A stretch of 64,000 nt of DNA, from NCBI GenBank assembly GCA_031553805.1, contig JAVBLC010000019.1, positions 43,187 through 107,186 on the forward strand, given 5' to 3'. The stretch's first letter is position 1, and the number at the start of each line of letters is the position of its first letter. The notes under the pieces are model-generated. The model had not been told where the DNA came from, ran no database searches, and saw only the letters and a list, made by a program, of their open reading frames with translations. Positions 51,698 to 60,803 of the stretch are shown here, piece by piece. Origin of the DNA: JAITVB01 sp031553805 (GTDB lineage: Bacteria > Bacteroidota > Bacteroidia > Bacteroidales > Rikenellaceae). Position numbers and translations under genes: made by a program.

Positions 51698-52522
51698 TCA
51701 ATTCGAGCAGACCACCTGTCCCTTAAATTTGATATTCAGATAAGCGTATTTGTTCCATCCCTCGAAAGCGAGCCCCTTCTGGTAAAATGCCATCAGCTTG
51801 TCGAGTTTTTCTCGGTAGCCGTCGAGCGGCCCCAGCAGGATCACACACGCCCCGACACGCGGCACAAACTCCACATCACCATCCGCCAACACATTGATTT
51901 GCACCACCTGGCCCTTCCAGAAAGAATCCCCTTCCAGGAATCCCACAAAATTAATCAGATTCTGCAAAAAGAGCTCACTTTTTGTATATTTTTTTTCAAC
52001 ACTTTTCGTTTGTTCGGCCAGGCAAGGGACCGGGCCCGAAAAATCGCGGGCGAAAGGCAGGTTGACGATACCCGTCACCACCGGCACGTCGGCCGAAGCG
52101 TAACGCTGGATCGGCAGGGCGTAACCATCGTCGGTCAGGTAGATCCGGTAGCCGTTTTCGCTCTGGATGCGGAGCGACGGACGGCGCTGTTCGACCTCGA
52201 TATGGAGCAAACCGTCGAGCGAAGAGTAAACCCTCGCCCGGCGCACATAGCCGCGCGAGGCGACCGCCTTTTCGACCTGCAACGCATTGAGATCGCTCAT
52301 CTTCTGTCCCGTAATCTTGATCCCGTCGTTCACCAGCATATTGCGCACAATGGCCGGGGTGACGAACCCCCGCTCCGTGCTGTCGGTTACGGTGATCTCC
52401 ACGCCCCGGCACACCAGTTCGCGTTCCTGGCGAGAGCAATGACCCGCCGCCAGCACCACGTAAACTGCCAGTCCGCCCCAAAGCAGGGCGTTAAGCGCGA
52501 TGATCTTCCACCGCCCCCTCAT
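51698..52522 (-). CDS. ftsQ: Cell division protein FtsQ
   Basis: A 274-residue bitopic division protein: one N-terminal transmembrane helix (WKIIALNALLWGGLAVYVVLA, ~5-25), a POTRA domain (~40-110, with VTDSTERGFVTPAIVRNMLVN and the VEVEQRRPSLRIQ-type strand) and a FtsQ/DivIB beta domain to the end. Bacteroidetes FtsQ diverges strongly in sequence from E. coli, so the call rests on topology and location between murC and ftsA. Its ATG overlaps the murC stop by 4 bp. Confidence 0.85.
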   Translation of the reverse strand: MRGRWKIIALNALLWGGLAVYVVLAAGHCSRQERELVCRGVEITVTDSTERGFVTPAIVRNMLVNDGIKITGQKMSDLNALQVEKAVASRGYVRRARVYSSLDGLLHIEVEQRRPSLRIQSENGYRIYLTDDGYALPIQRYASADVPVVTGIVNLPFARDFSGPVPCLAEQTKSVEKKYTKSELFLQNLINFVGFLEGDSFWKGQVVQINVLADGDVEFVPRVGACVILLGPLDGYREKLDKLMAFYQKGLAFEGWNKYAYLNIKFKGQVVCSN

Positions 52523-53916
52523 ACGCCGTATCGTTTATGCAACCGTTGGGCGACGCCCTCGCAGAAGCGGTCGATGTCGCCCGCCCCGAAAGTCACCAGC
52601 ACGTCCAACGGTTGGGTTTCCACGTAAGGATAAATATCTTCCTTTTGCAGCAACGCTTTCTTGCAAGTAATGTGCCGCAGGATCAACTCCGAGTCGACAC
52701 CCGGAATCGGCTCCTCACGCGCCGGGTAGATCGGCAGCAGCAATGCTCTGTCGGCCAAGGAGAGCGCCGACGAAAATCCCCCGGCAAAGTCGCGGGTGCG
52801 GGTATAGAGGTGGGGTTGGAACAGCGCCGTGATTTCGCGGCCCGGAAACATTTTTCGGAGCGAGGTCAGCGCGGCCTCCAACTCGGTCGTATGGTGGGCG
52901 TAGTCGTCCATATAGACTACCGTCGGGGTATTGATATAGAAGTCGAAACGGCGCTTCACGCCGGCGAATGAGGCCAGGCCCGCCTTCAGCTTTTCGCTGT
53001 CCATCGTGCTCGTGTCGGCGCCGTCCGTGCGTCCGGCGCACCACACCAGGGCGCTGGCACCGATGGCGTTCTCGACGTTGACCCAGCCCGGGATGCCGAC
53101 CGTCGCCCCCTCGACCACGCGGTCGGGACACACCAGGTCGAAGCGGTAGTAACCGCCCTCCAGTAGCGTGATGTTCTTCCCGTAAAAATCTCCCGGGGTA
53201 TCGTATGCGTAGCGATAGACACGGATGTTCTGATTCCGCAGCGGCAGCTCGACGCCCTGTTTGAGCACCAGCGCGCCGCCGGGTTTGATCTGCGCGGCAA
53301 ATGCCGAGAACGCCTCTTTCAGCGCTTCGTGCGTGCCGTAAATGTCGAGGTGGTCGGCATCGGTCGAAGTAATGACGGCCGCATCCGGGAAGAGTTGCAG
53401 GAAGGAGCGGTCGAACTCGTCGGCCTCGACCGCCAGCCGCTGTCCCTCGCCCAAGACGAGGTTGCTTCCGAAGTTTTTCGAGATACCGCCCAGAAATGCG
53501 CTTCCACCGCCGGTCACGGCGCGGTTCAAGTGGGCGGTCATCGTGGTGGTGGTCGTTTTGCCGTGGGTCCCGGCCACCGCCATCACCTGTTTTCCCTGGG
53601 CAACCAGGCCCAGGCTGCGCGAGCGCTTGATGACCTCAAATCCGTTGTCCCGGAAATAGTTCAGCTCCGCGTGGTCGTCGGACACAGCCGGGGTGTAGAC
53701 CACCAGCGTATCGGCCTTTGACAGAAATTCTACGGGTATTTTTCGCACGTCATCGTCGTAATGAATCGGAATCCCTTCGGCTTCCAACTCGCCGGTCAGG
53801 GGCGAAGGCGTGCGGTCGTATCCGGCTACGCAGTGGCGGTTGTATCGGAAATAGCGCGCCAGGGCGCTCATGCCGATGCCGCCGATGCCAATGAAATAGA
53901 TGTTTTTAGGGGTCAT
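52519..53916 (-). CDS. murC: UDP-N-acetylmuramate-L-alanine ligase
   Basis: MurC adds L-Ala to UDP-MurNAc, the first amino acid of the peptidoglycan stem. The start at 53916 (MTPKNIYFIGIGGIGMSALARY) fits the family; 37 upstream in-frame codons are leader. It is 465 residues long with the N-terminal Rossmann GIGGIGMS (~9-16), ATP-binding AGTHGKTTTTTM (~108-119), the Glu/His centre around VEADEFDRSFLQL (~158) and the C-terminal domain YMDDYAHHTTELEAAL (~324-339). It leads the division operon here, directly behind a -7 box. Confidence 0.95.
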   Translation of the reverse strand: MTPKNIYFIGIGGIGMSALARYFRYNRHCVAGYDRTPSPLTGELEAEGIPIHYDDDVRKIPVEFLSKADTLVVYTPAVSDDHAELNYFRDNGFEVIKRSRSLGLVAQGKQVMAVAGTHGKTTTTTMTAHLNRAVTGGGSAFLGGISKNFGSNLVLGEGQRLAVEADEFDRSFLQLFPDAAVITSTDADHLDIYGTHEALKEAFSAFAAQIKPGGALVLKQGVELPLRNQNIRVYRYAYDTPGDFYGKNITLLEGGYYRFDLVCPDRVVEGATVGIPGWVNVENAIGASALVWCAGRTDGADTSTMDSEKLKAGLASFAGVKRRFDFYINTPTVVYMDDYAHHTTELEAALTSLRKMFPGREITALFQPHLYTRTRDFAGGFSSALSLADRALLLPIYPAREEPIPGVDSELILRHITCKKALLQKEDIYPYVETQPLDVLVTFGAGDIDRFCEGVAQRLHKRYGV

Positions 53917-53941
53917 TCCGGAATGTTCCTTGTTCAATTGA

Positions 53942-53949
53942 CAAAGGTA
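53942..53949 (-). promoter_or_regulatory. murC-ftsQAZ -7 box
   Basis: TACCTTTG on the - strand, 26 bp upstream of the murC ATG; full match to TAnnTTTG. Confidence 0.6.
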
Positions 53950-54050
53950 CATATAATTCCGGTGTCTTGAAAGAGATCCCGCGACAAAACAATCCGCCAT
54001 TTTTTTCACCACGAAAGCGGCAAGCATCGCTGCGGGCCGCCCGTTTTGCG

Positions 54051-54083
54051 AACCGCCGCCCGGCAGATGCCCGGGCGGCGGTT
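54051..54083 (-). terminator. GC-rich hairpin after the truncated phosphoesterase gene
   Basis: A 13 bp GC-rich stem (AACCGCCGCCCGG and its complement) with a 7-base loop, between the phosphoesterase stop and the murC promoter. No clear T-run; stability element or weak terminator. Confidence 0.55.
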
Positions 54084-54104
54084 CACCACCAAACTAACTA
54101 CTAA

Positions 54105-55078
54105 CTATCTAACTCTATGATGTGTAACGTAATCGGATTCAATTTTACTCGATGGCCTTCTTTTCAAAAAAACATGCGCCCATATTCGTCGGTAGCCGTC
54201 ACTTCGACCACACAGTTCGGGGACAGGTTGACCGCAGCTTTCCACAGGTGTTCCGAAATCACCGGGGCCGAGGGTATTTTGCCCGGCAGGCCCGGGGTGT
54301 CGTCCCAGCGTCGGCGGATCGGCACGTAAAGCGGATCTGCTTCGAACGACATCTCCATCGGCCGCCACTCACCGCCGTTGACGCGGTACTGGAGCTTGCT
54401 GAACTTGTTGCCGGAAAAGAAGTTGGCGTAGAGTGCATTGTCTTTTTTGTAGAGGGAAATCTGTTCCGGGGCGGCGTAGTGGGTCGTCCGGTAATCGTAC
54501 ACATACTTATTACCGCTGAATTTCACCACGAAATAACCTTGCGGAACGCCGTCACGCATCATCGCGCCGGGCAGCTCATACTGGTCGACCCCGCCTTTCC
54601 ACCAAATCGCCGCAGATGGCGCCCGCGTTGAGGTGGTATGGGGTTGCGTGCCCCGCCAGCCTTCGCTGCCGTCGAAATAGTACTGCTTGTTATAGCGCGT
54701 GTGTCCCGAAACCGAAAACGTGTGGAGAAATTTAGACAGGGCGGCAAACAGCTGGTCGCGGCCGGTGTGGTGGAACGTTTCGCCCCCTTCGTCGAACGGC
54801 GGGATGTGCATCAGCAGCAGCACCAGACGGTCGGCAGGCACTTGCTTCAGATCGTTCTCGACAAACCGCAACTGGCTTTCGCGCAGGCCGCCGATGTATT
54901 GGGCACAGCCCGACGCGTTAACCGAGTGGATGATGCCATCGACGACGATGAAATGAACTTTGCCGTAATTGAACGAATAGGTGGCCGGGCCAACGCCTCG
55001 TAGGCTTCGTTCGAAAACCGATCGCCAGGCTGCACGCAAAAAAAAGATGGAGGGCAAATTGTTTATCGGTATTTTCAT
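54105..55078 (-). pseudogene. Metallophosphoesterase remnant (N-terminally truncated)
   Basis: The 324 codons match only the second half of a secreted calcineurin-like phosphoesterase: FERSLRGVGPATYSFNYGKVHFIVVDG joins straight to the start region, followed by MHIPPFDEGG (~90), the late metal motif SGHTRYN (~124) and a C-terminal beta-domain. The N-terminal domain and the first metal motifs (DxH and GNHD) are absent. The opening MKIPINNLPSIFF reads like a secretion signal; with one more T in its eight-T run the frame would continue FFACSLAIG, a lipobox-like sequence. An internal deletion plus frameshift explains this. It lies between tRNA-Arg and murC and still has a -7 box. Confidence 0.7.
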
Positions 55079-55098
55079 TTCTCGTTTGAATTCGAGTG

Positions 55099-55106
55099 CA
55101 AAAATA
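55099..55106 (-). promoter_or_regulatory. -7 box of the phosphoesterase remnant
   Basis: TATTTTTG on the - strand, 21 bp upstream of its ATG; full match to TAnnTTTG. Confidence 0.5.
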
Positions 55107-55277
55107 CCCAGCCGACGGCACAGGACGATTACGCTGCATTTAAGGTTTAATTACAGTGTGTGCCACGGAGGAGGAGGAAAATGGACGTATTCATTGATCT
55201 TCGGTTTACACATTGGTTTACACACAAGGCCTAAACCGCGCGAAAACCACCCCAAAACGGGAATATACCCAAAAGAA

Positions 55278-55306
55278 AAGGGGCTGCGATTCACTCGCAA
55301 CCCCTT
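55278..55306 (-). terminator. tRNA-Arg terminator
   Basis: AAGGGGTTGCGA / TCGCAGCCCCTT on the - strand with one G-U pair and then TTTCTTTT. The G-U direction confirms the - strand. Confidence 0.85.
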
Positions 55307-55317
55307 GACTCTCCGTG

Positions 55318-55392
55318 TGACACCGACAGGACTCAAACCTGTAACCTTCTGATCCGTAGTCAGATGCTCTATTCAATTAAGCTACGGTGCCG
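55318..55392 (-). tRNA. tRNA-Arg (ACG)
   Basis: On the - strand: acceptor GGCACCG with its partner CGGTGTC, D arm with TAGCTTAATTGAATAGAGC, anticodon stem CTGAC/ATCAG-type with ACG in the loop (CTACGGA), T arm ACAGGTTTGAGTCCTGT. A34 is normally edited to inosine so it reads CGN codons. End positions are uncertain by one or two bases. Confidence 0.9.
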
Positions 55393-55492
55393 TTTCGTGG
55401 GTGCAAATATAACGCATTTTTTCCAAACCGCAACTCTTTTTGCACGAACATCCCGAAAAAAACCTCAGTCGGATACACGAAAATCCGCGGAA

Positions 55493-56591
55493 TCACTTGT
55501 CGGCGATCAACTTACGCAGATACGCGTCGATCTCCCCGCGCGGGACGGAAAGACCCGATTCGAACATCTTCCCCGGATCGGTATAGGCAAACAACCGCAA
55601 GACCTGCTCCGGCCCGCCGATAGCCAGCGCACGGTCGACGAGCAGCGCCCCGACCGTATAAAATGGATTGGTAACACCATCAACCAGGACGCGGTAGGAA
55701 TCGAAGCCCGACAGATCGACATCGGGATGCGCTTCGAGGTATTCCCGGAACATCCGGAGATGTTCGGCATATGAACGATCCGAGCTGCCGCCGTAGTAAG
55801 CGGCGATGCCCTCGTGAAGCAGATCGGTGGCTCGCGGAAATTTTTGCTTCACAAAGAAGTGCACCAGTTCGTGAAGGTGATCGGGACGCCGCGAAATAAT
55901 CGTTTCCGGATAAAGAAAAGCCCCGGCATAGGACAGGTGGCTGCGCAGCCAGCTATACGGAAAACCGAGGATCGCGTTGCACTCATCGAGCGTGTTGGCC
56001 ACCACATACCGTACCGGGGTGTCGGCGGGCAGGTCATAGGTGGCGGTAAACCATTCGATGAAGCGGATTGTGCTGTCGGCCTTCGCCCGGTCGAAAGCGT
56101 AGGAGCAGGGGTAATAATATTCGATGTAGCGGTTGGTATAGCTGTCGAGCGCCCGTTTGCTGAACGAAAAGTAATTGAACAGCCGGAATTCGTCGTCCAC
56201 CCGCTTTGCACAAATCGTATATATTGCGTTCACCTCGATGCCCTGCTCCGGCCCGGGCCACTCGTTGAGGGTGTGGATTTCGAAGAAACCGCCTTCGGTG
56301 GGGCGAATGTTGAACGTCCGGTGGAATCCGAAGCTGTAGATCGGGTAGTTTGCCGTGAAGGCATTTTTGACGATGTCGGTTTTCTCGTCGCCCCAATAGG
56401 TTTCGGGACGTCCCTCCTCGCCGGGATGAACGGCGGCGCGGAAGCAGCTTTCCCACATCGAGGCAATGGCGCGCACGTCTGGATCGTCCGACGAGTAGAC
56501 CTCGTCGCTGAAGTCAAGGTTTTGTCCGTTGGCAGGCAAACCGGCACAACTGAGCAGGCAAAAAAACCGCAGGAATGATTTTCTTAAGCAT
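55493..56591 (-). pseudogene. Gluzincin-like protease lipoprotein with a frameshifted signal peptide
   Basis: From 56539 to 55493 the frame is open for 348 codons but has only a TTG start. A good start codon at 56591 (MLKKIIPAV) is in another frame; adding one T to the seven-T run at 56560-56566 joins them into MLKKIIPAVFFCLLSCAGLP, a perfect lipoprotein signal. So the gene has a one-base homopolymer frameshift. The body contains HELVHFF (HExxH-like zinc site, ~222) and LLHEGIAAYYGG (~240), the layout of gluzincin peptidases with a downstream Glu. Substrate unknown. True pseudogene, slippage switch and sequencing error are all possible. Confidence 0.7.
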
Positions 56592-56613
56592 CCTCACACC
56601 CTAAAAACACAAA

Positions 56614-56657
56614 AAATCCGGACGGGACGGGAGCTCTTCCCCACCCTGTCCGGATTT
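56614..56657 (-). terminator. Terminator after the plug-domain gene
   Basis: AAATCCGGAC / GTCCGGATTT outer stem with an inner GGTGGGG/CTCCC-like helix and T-rich tail on the - strand. Confidence 0.8.
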
Positions 56658-56677
56658 GTATTTGTACGGAAAACCGT

Positions 56678-57391
56678 TTATTTGGTCGTAATCAGAATCA
56701 CCCCGTTAGCGCCGCGCGAACCGTAGATAGAACCCTCTTTCAGGATGTCGATCGTCTTGATATCGCGCACGTTGAGCATACCGCTGGCCGTCGAGAGGTC
56801 GCCGATCGGGATGCCGTCCACAACCACCAGCGGCTCGTTGCTGCCGTAAATCGATTTCTGACCGCGGATCGTGGTAGCGTAACCACCGCCAGCGGTGCTG
56901 GTCATCGACAGCCCGGCCACACGGCCCTGGAGGATTTCATAGAGCGAATTGAACGTTTGCGTCTTCATCAGCTCTTCAACGTCGATGGTCGACGTAGGGG
57001 TCGTCCGGTCGCGCTCCCTCACCGAGCCGTAACCGATACCGACCATGCGTTCCTGGTGGGTGCCGTTACCGGCATAGGCGCGTCTGTTGCGGATCTGAAT
57101 CATCGCCGAATCGAGCCCATCGAGGGGCATGACGGCTGTACGCCCACCCGGGATGAAAATGATCAGCGAATCGCGGTCGGTCACTCCCCGGAAATCGAGC
57201 CGCCCCTTAGCATCTGTCAGGTAAGCGTTGTCCTCCCTGGTCAACTGTGCGACAACTCCCGGAAAAGGTTTCTCCCTGCGGTCCACAACCCTGAGCCTGA
57301 AATCGCGAATCGTATCGGCTTCCTGGGCCTGGCCGCAGACGGCGCCGGAGACACACAACAGCATGAATACCAGCATTGTCATACACTTCAT
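56678..57391 (-). CDS. SusC-like plug-only protein
   Basis: The 237-residue product has a signal peptide (~1-21, AVCGQ), a carboxypeptidase-regulatory-like beta domain (FRLRVVDRREKPFPGVVAQLTREDNAYLTDAKG, ~31-62) and a TonB-receptor plug domain (~115-237) with VGYGS-like GIGYGSVRER, LQGRVAGL, the TIRGQKSIYGSNEPLVVVDG block and DILKEGSIYGSRGANGVILITTK. It ends exactly where the barrel of a SusC protein would start, and no barrel sequence follows. Stand-alone plugs of this kind recur in Bacteroidales, so it may be a real gene rather than a fragment. Role unknown; a TonB/receptor interaction is inference. Confidence 0.82.
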   Translation of the reverse strand: MKCMTMLVFMLLCVSGAVCGQAQEADTIRDFRLRVVDRREKPFPGVVAQLTREDNAYLTDAKGRLDFRGVTDRDSLIIFIPGGRTAVMPLDGLDSAMIQIRNRRAYAGNGTHQERMVGIGYGSVRERDRTTPTSTIDVEELMKTQTFNSLYEILQGRVAGLSMTSTAGGGYATTIRGQKSIYGSNEPLVVVDGIPIGDLSTASGMLNVRDIKTIDILKEGSIYGSRGANGVILITTK

Positions 57392-57606
57392 AGCTTTACT
57401 ATTTTAAGTGAGCTCTATCACACATCTCCCCACTTTACGAAAGTAGTCATGATTGTCGGATTATCAAAATTTTAACCTCGAAATTTTGCTCCGAAATAGC
57501 AAAAAAGGCAAGAATTTTGTAACTTACGCTGCGACAAAGTTCCTGATACGATCGGAGAACCTGTCGCAACAAGGCACTCTGTAACAAAAATAAATTGACT
57601 ATTAGT
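57392..57606 (+). other. Divergent gap before the glycosyltransferase gene
   Basis: AT-rich, ~215 bp. No TAnnTTTG box is convincing on either strand (near matches only). Nothing else identified. Confidence 0.4.
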
Positions 57607-58830
57607 ATGTTGCGAGAGAAAACATTCCTATTCACCACCCAACACCCGTGGGATTCTCCGTGGGAAAACCCGACCCGCGGCATGGCACTCGAGGTCTCGC
57701 GCAAAAACCAGGTGCTGTATGTCAATCCGCCCCAGGACATGACTTCCCTGTTGGGCCATTCGCGCCAAGCCCGCAAGGAGGCAGGCAACCGGCAGATTAT
57801 CCGCAAGATTTCACCCACGCTGTGGGTACTCGATCCGCCGGTAGTGCTTTCCTCGATCGCACATATGCGCAATTGGGCGCTTTTTGTGGCAATCAATAAA
57901 CGCAACAACCGAAAGCTGGCCAAGGCTATCTTCTGGGCCCTGAACTATCTGGAACTGAACAGCGTGATCCACATCAACGACGGCGATATCTACAACAGTT
58001 TTTACCTCAAGGAGCTGATCGACCCCGAATTGACGATCTACCGCCGCTCGGAGGAACCGACCCCGCTCACCGAATCGCCCAGCTTTAACCGAATGGAACC
58101 GCTGTTGATGCGCAAGTCGGACCTCATACTGACCGATTCGGAATGGACCGCCGAAAGCGCCCGGAAATACAACACCCATGCGTTCAACATCGGCCGCGGG
58201 GTTGACCTTTCAGAGTATGACCCGGGAAAGAGCTACGGGATTCCCTATGAACTGCGGGCCCTCCCCCGTCCGATCGTCGGCTATGAGGGGTTGTTGCAAG
58301 TGCTCACCCTTTCGCCCGGCCTGATCTACCGGCTGGCTTCGCAACGGCCCGATTACTCGATTGTGCTCGTTGGACCGCAGGATCATATTTTCCGCAAACA
58401 CGCCTTGCACCAGCTTCCGAACGTCCATTTCATCGATGGGTTGGACAACTCACGGGCGGGCTACCTTGCTGCATTCGACGTGTGCATTGACCCGCAGGTG
58501 CTGAACGAAACGACGATGGCGACCTATCCCTGCCAGATCGACGAATCCCTGGCGCTCGGGAAACCGGTGGTGACAGTCGATTCGCCGCGGACAGGCATCT
58601 TTGGCGAACTGGTTCACCTGACCGAAAGCGAAGCGGGGTTTATCGACGCCGTCGACCGGGCGGTGGCTGAGGCGGGTGACGAAACCCTCAGCCGCAGCCG
58701 GATCGAGTTTGCGGCCACCCACAGTTGGGAGCAGAGCGTGAATCGGACGTACTCGGCCATCGACGACCTGATCCGCGAAGCGTATGCGGGACAGCAGATC
58801 GACCTGCCTGGCGACCTGATCTACAGTTGA
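57607..58830 (+). CDS. Glycosyltransferase (GT-B, TuaH-like)
   Basis: The ATG at 57607 gives 407 residues. The N-terminal third has TTQHPWDSPWENPTRGMALEVSRKNQVLYV, typical of a GT-B family related to teichuronic acid protein TuaH: a phrase about bringing nodes WxSPWExxTR. The middle contains IYRRSEEPT and LILTDSEWTAE; the C-terminal domain has IVGYEGLLQVLT (~219), NVHFIDGLDNSRAGYLAAFDVCIDP (~270-294) and LALGKPVVTVDSPRTGIF (~318-335), the nucleotide-sugar region. It probably acts on envelope polysaccharide. No neighbouring biosynthesis genes are on this strand, so the product is unknown. Confidence 0.82.
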   Translation: MLREKTFLFTTQHPWDSPWENPTRGMALEVSRKNQVLYVNPPQDMTSLLGHSRQARKEAGNRQIIRKISPTLWVLDPPVVLSSIAHMRNWALFVAINKRNNRKLAKAIFWALNYLELNSVIHINDGDIYNSFYLKELIDPELTIYRRSEEPTPLTESPSFNRMEPLLMRKSDLILTDSEWTAESARKYNTHAFNIGRGVDLSEYDPGKSYGIPYELRALPRPIVGYEGLLQVLTLSPGLIYRLASQRPDYSIVLVGPQDHIFRKHALHQLPNVHFIDGLDNSRAGYLAAFDVCIDPQVLNETTMATYPCQIDESLALGKPVVTVDSPRTGIFGELVHLTESEAGFIDAVDRAVAEAGDETLSRSRIEFAATHSWEQSVNRTYSAIDDLIREAYAGQQIDLPGDLIYS

Positions 58831-58915
58831 GGATAAGTATTTTGAAGCCCCCAAGGAAAGCGCCTACGGCCAACCCGGAACAGGAGGCGATTATCTGGAT
58901 AGATTAGGAAAATCC

Positions 58916-59929
58916 CTAATTCCGGGACGGCGGTTGCTTGAACACCCACGCCCCGGGATGGGCGCCGGCAACCTTGCGGAGCTGCGTTTCCGCCTCTTCT
59001 TCCGACAGGTAAGTGCCTACGCTGGCCATAAAGAGGCCTTTCGAAGTGGGGATCACCCGACAACCGGCCGAGGCGAACCCCGATTCTTCCATAAAGCGAC
59101 GGGAATTCTCTTCGGTGCTGAAAACACCGATCACCACGTGGTAGCGGGTGACGTCGGCAGGAATATCAGCTGCGGGCGATTGCGTCCGGGATTGTAGGGC
59201 TACGTCGACAACGGCCGCCGAATCGGCTGCCAGCGTGTCGCGTGCGGCAGGCACAGGAACCACGGGCGCTTCGGGAACGGCGGGCACGATAACCGCCTCT
59301 TGTTTCGGGAAAGGCCGGAAGAGATGGATCAGGTTTTCAGGCGAGAAGTACATCCAGCAACCGATGCCGAGCAGGATAACGCTGGCGACGATCAGGATGA
59401 TCCACCCCCATTTTTGCCTTCCGGCACGGGGTTGTTTTTCCGGACGTGCTTTGGGTGCGGATGCTTGCTGTTTTACGGTTTTTTCGCTTTTCTTTTTCTC
59501 CTTCCTGGGGGCAGGGGCGGCTTTTTGCACCACGAGCGGAATGCGCTGCACGTCGAACGGGTTAAGGATCCGGTCGAGCGCCGGTGCGGCCGTCACACGG
59601 TAGCTTTCGCCCGCAGGTTCGATCCGGCACACCCCGTCGATCGACCAACCTCCGCCCGCTTCCCCTTTTTTGAGGGCCGCCAGCCAACGCTTGTAGATCG
59701 AATCGGCGTCGGAGGGCGGCAGGCTGGCACCGTCGATCATTTGGTCAACCACCGTTTCGGCCTCGAAAGTCATTGCAAAGGCCAACGTATGACGGGGCGG
59801 AACAAGTTCGTTGGTCCGGGGGTCGATTGACGCCTCACCCTCGTTCACCGACAACGTGCCGAACCCCGGAAGGGTGATCGCCCGGCGCCGGGCCAGGGCG
59901 TTGAATGTGAGTTGCTCGATTATTTCCAC
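58916..59929 (-). CDS. HU-CCDC81 and SPOR domain protein
   Basis: A GTG at 59929 (VEIIEQLTFNALARRRAITLPGFGT) is the best start, 4 bp after lgt; a longer ATG-started frame would run into lgt. The 337-residue protein has an N-terminal CCDC81-type HU fold domain (~1-150), a Lys/Ala-rich linker, one transmembrane helix (GWIILIVASVILLGIGCWMYF, ~175-195), a Pro-rich linker and a C-terminal SPOR domain (~260-337: YHVVIGVFSTEENSRRFMEESG). SPOR domains bind denuded septal peptidoglycan, so a cell-division role is likely; the HU-like cytoplasmic domain may touch DNA. This architecture is typical of Bacteroidetes. Confidence 0.85.
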   Translation of the reverse strand: MEIIEQLTFNALARRRAITLPGFGTLSVNEGEASIDPRTNELVPPRHTLAFAMTFEAETVVDQMIDGASLPPSDADSIYKRWLAALKKGEAGGGWSIDGVCRIEPAGESYRVTAAPALDRILNPFDVQRIPLVVQKAAPAPRKEKKKSEKTVKQQASAPKARPEKQPRAGRQKWGWIILIVASVILLGIGCWMYFSPENLIHLFRPFPKQEAVIVPAVPEAPVVPVPAARDTLAADSAAVVDVALQSRTQSPAADIPADVTRYHVVIGVFSTEENSRRFMEESGFASAGCRVIPTSKGLFMASVGTYLSEEEAETQLRKVAGAHPGAWVFKQPPSRN

Positions 59930-59933
59930 CGGG

Positions 59934-60803
59934 CTATTTTTTCTTGTGGGACGGAGCAGGCTTCTGAACCGGGGCAGGTTTAGGCGCGGGCACAGGTACC
60001 GGCGGGCGCTTGAGCGCAATAACCAGGATTACGATCCCGGCCACGACAAACGGTATGCTCAGCCATTGGCCCATATCGAGCGTCATCGACTCCTCGAAAG
60101 CCACCTGCGGGTTCTTGACAAACTCGATGAAGAAACGCGCCGCAAAAAGCACGATCAGGAAAATGCCGAACATCACCCCCGGACGCCGGCGTGCCAAATC
60201 CTTTTTGAAATAGAGGTAATACAAGACCCCGAACAGCACCAGGTAGGCCAGCGCCTCATAGAGTTGCGTGGGGTGCATCGGCACGGTTTCGCCGTTGCGC
60301 ACGAAGATGAATCCCCAGGGCAGGTCGGTCGCCGTGCCGTAGATCTCGGAATTCATCAGGTTGCCCAGGCGGATCAGCGCCCCGCCGCTGGCCACTACGA
60401 TGCCGATGCGGTCGAGCGACCAGATATAGGGCAATTTGTTTTTCCGCGAGAAGAGCCACAATCCGATCAGAATCCCGAGCGCCGCCCCATGACTGGCAAA
60501 CCCGCCCTGCCACTCCAGGAAGAGCGCCCGGAACGGGTGGTCGAAGAATTCGGCCGGCTCGTAGAACAAGTAGTGGCCCAGCTTGGCTCCGAAGACAGTG
60601 GCGATGACCGTGTACCAGAAGATCGAGTCGAGTACCTTCGGAGACAACCCCTCGCGCTTGATGATCTTTTCGAAGATCCAGAAGCCGACCACGAAGGCCA
60701 GCCCCCACAGCAGGCCGTACCAGCGGACGCCGCGGCCAAAAATATGGAAGATCACCGGATTGACGTCCCAGGTGACGGATAGAAACGAGAATAACGAGGT
60801 CAT
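59934..60803 (-). CDS. lgt: Prolipoprotein diacylglyceryl transferase
   Basis: Lgt attaches diacylglycerol to the lipobox Cys of prolipoproteins in the inner membrane. The 289-residue protein has seven predicted helices and the signature RIGNLMNSEIYG-like motif (RLGNLMNSEIYG, ~145-156), GGFASHGAALG (~98-108, with catalytic His), HPTQLYEAL (~194-202) and RFFIEFVK (~238). A Pro/Lys-rich tail of ~25 residues is extra. Several lipoproteins here (M48 protease, GldH, GH29) depend on it. Confidence 0.95.
   Translation of the reverse strand: MTSLFSFLSVTWDVNPVIFHIFGRGVRWYGLLWGLAFVVGFWIFEKIIKREGLSPKVLDSIFWYTVIATVFGAKLGHYLFYEPAEFFDHPFRALFLEWQGGFASHGAALGILIGLWLFSRKNKLPYIWSLDRIGIVVASGGALIRLGNLMNSEIYGTATDLPWGFIFVRNGETVPMHPTQLYEALAYLVLFGVLYYLYFKKDLARRRPGVMFGIFLIVLFAARFFIEFVKNPQVAFEESMTLDMGQWLSIPFVVAGIVILVIALKRPPVPVPAPKPAPVQKPAPSHKKK

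Noticed and set aside
49093..51726. Very long open frame on the + strand opposite ftsZ and ftsA
   Set aside because: It is antisense to two certain genes, its composition (His/Val/Arg-rich) is that of a mirror frame in high-GC DNA, and no domain is recognisable.
55200..55235. GGTTTACACA repeated twice near tRNA-Arg as an attachment site
   Set aside because: Only ten bases, adjacent, and not a copy of the tRNA 3' end; too weak to call.
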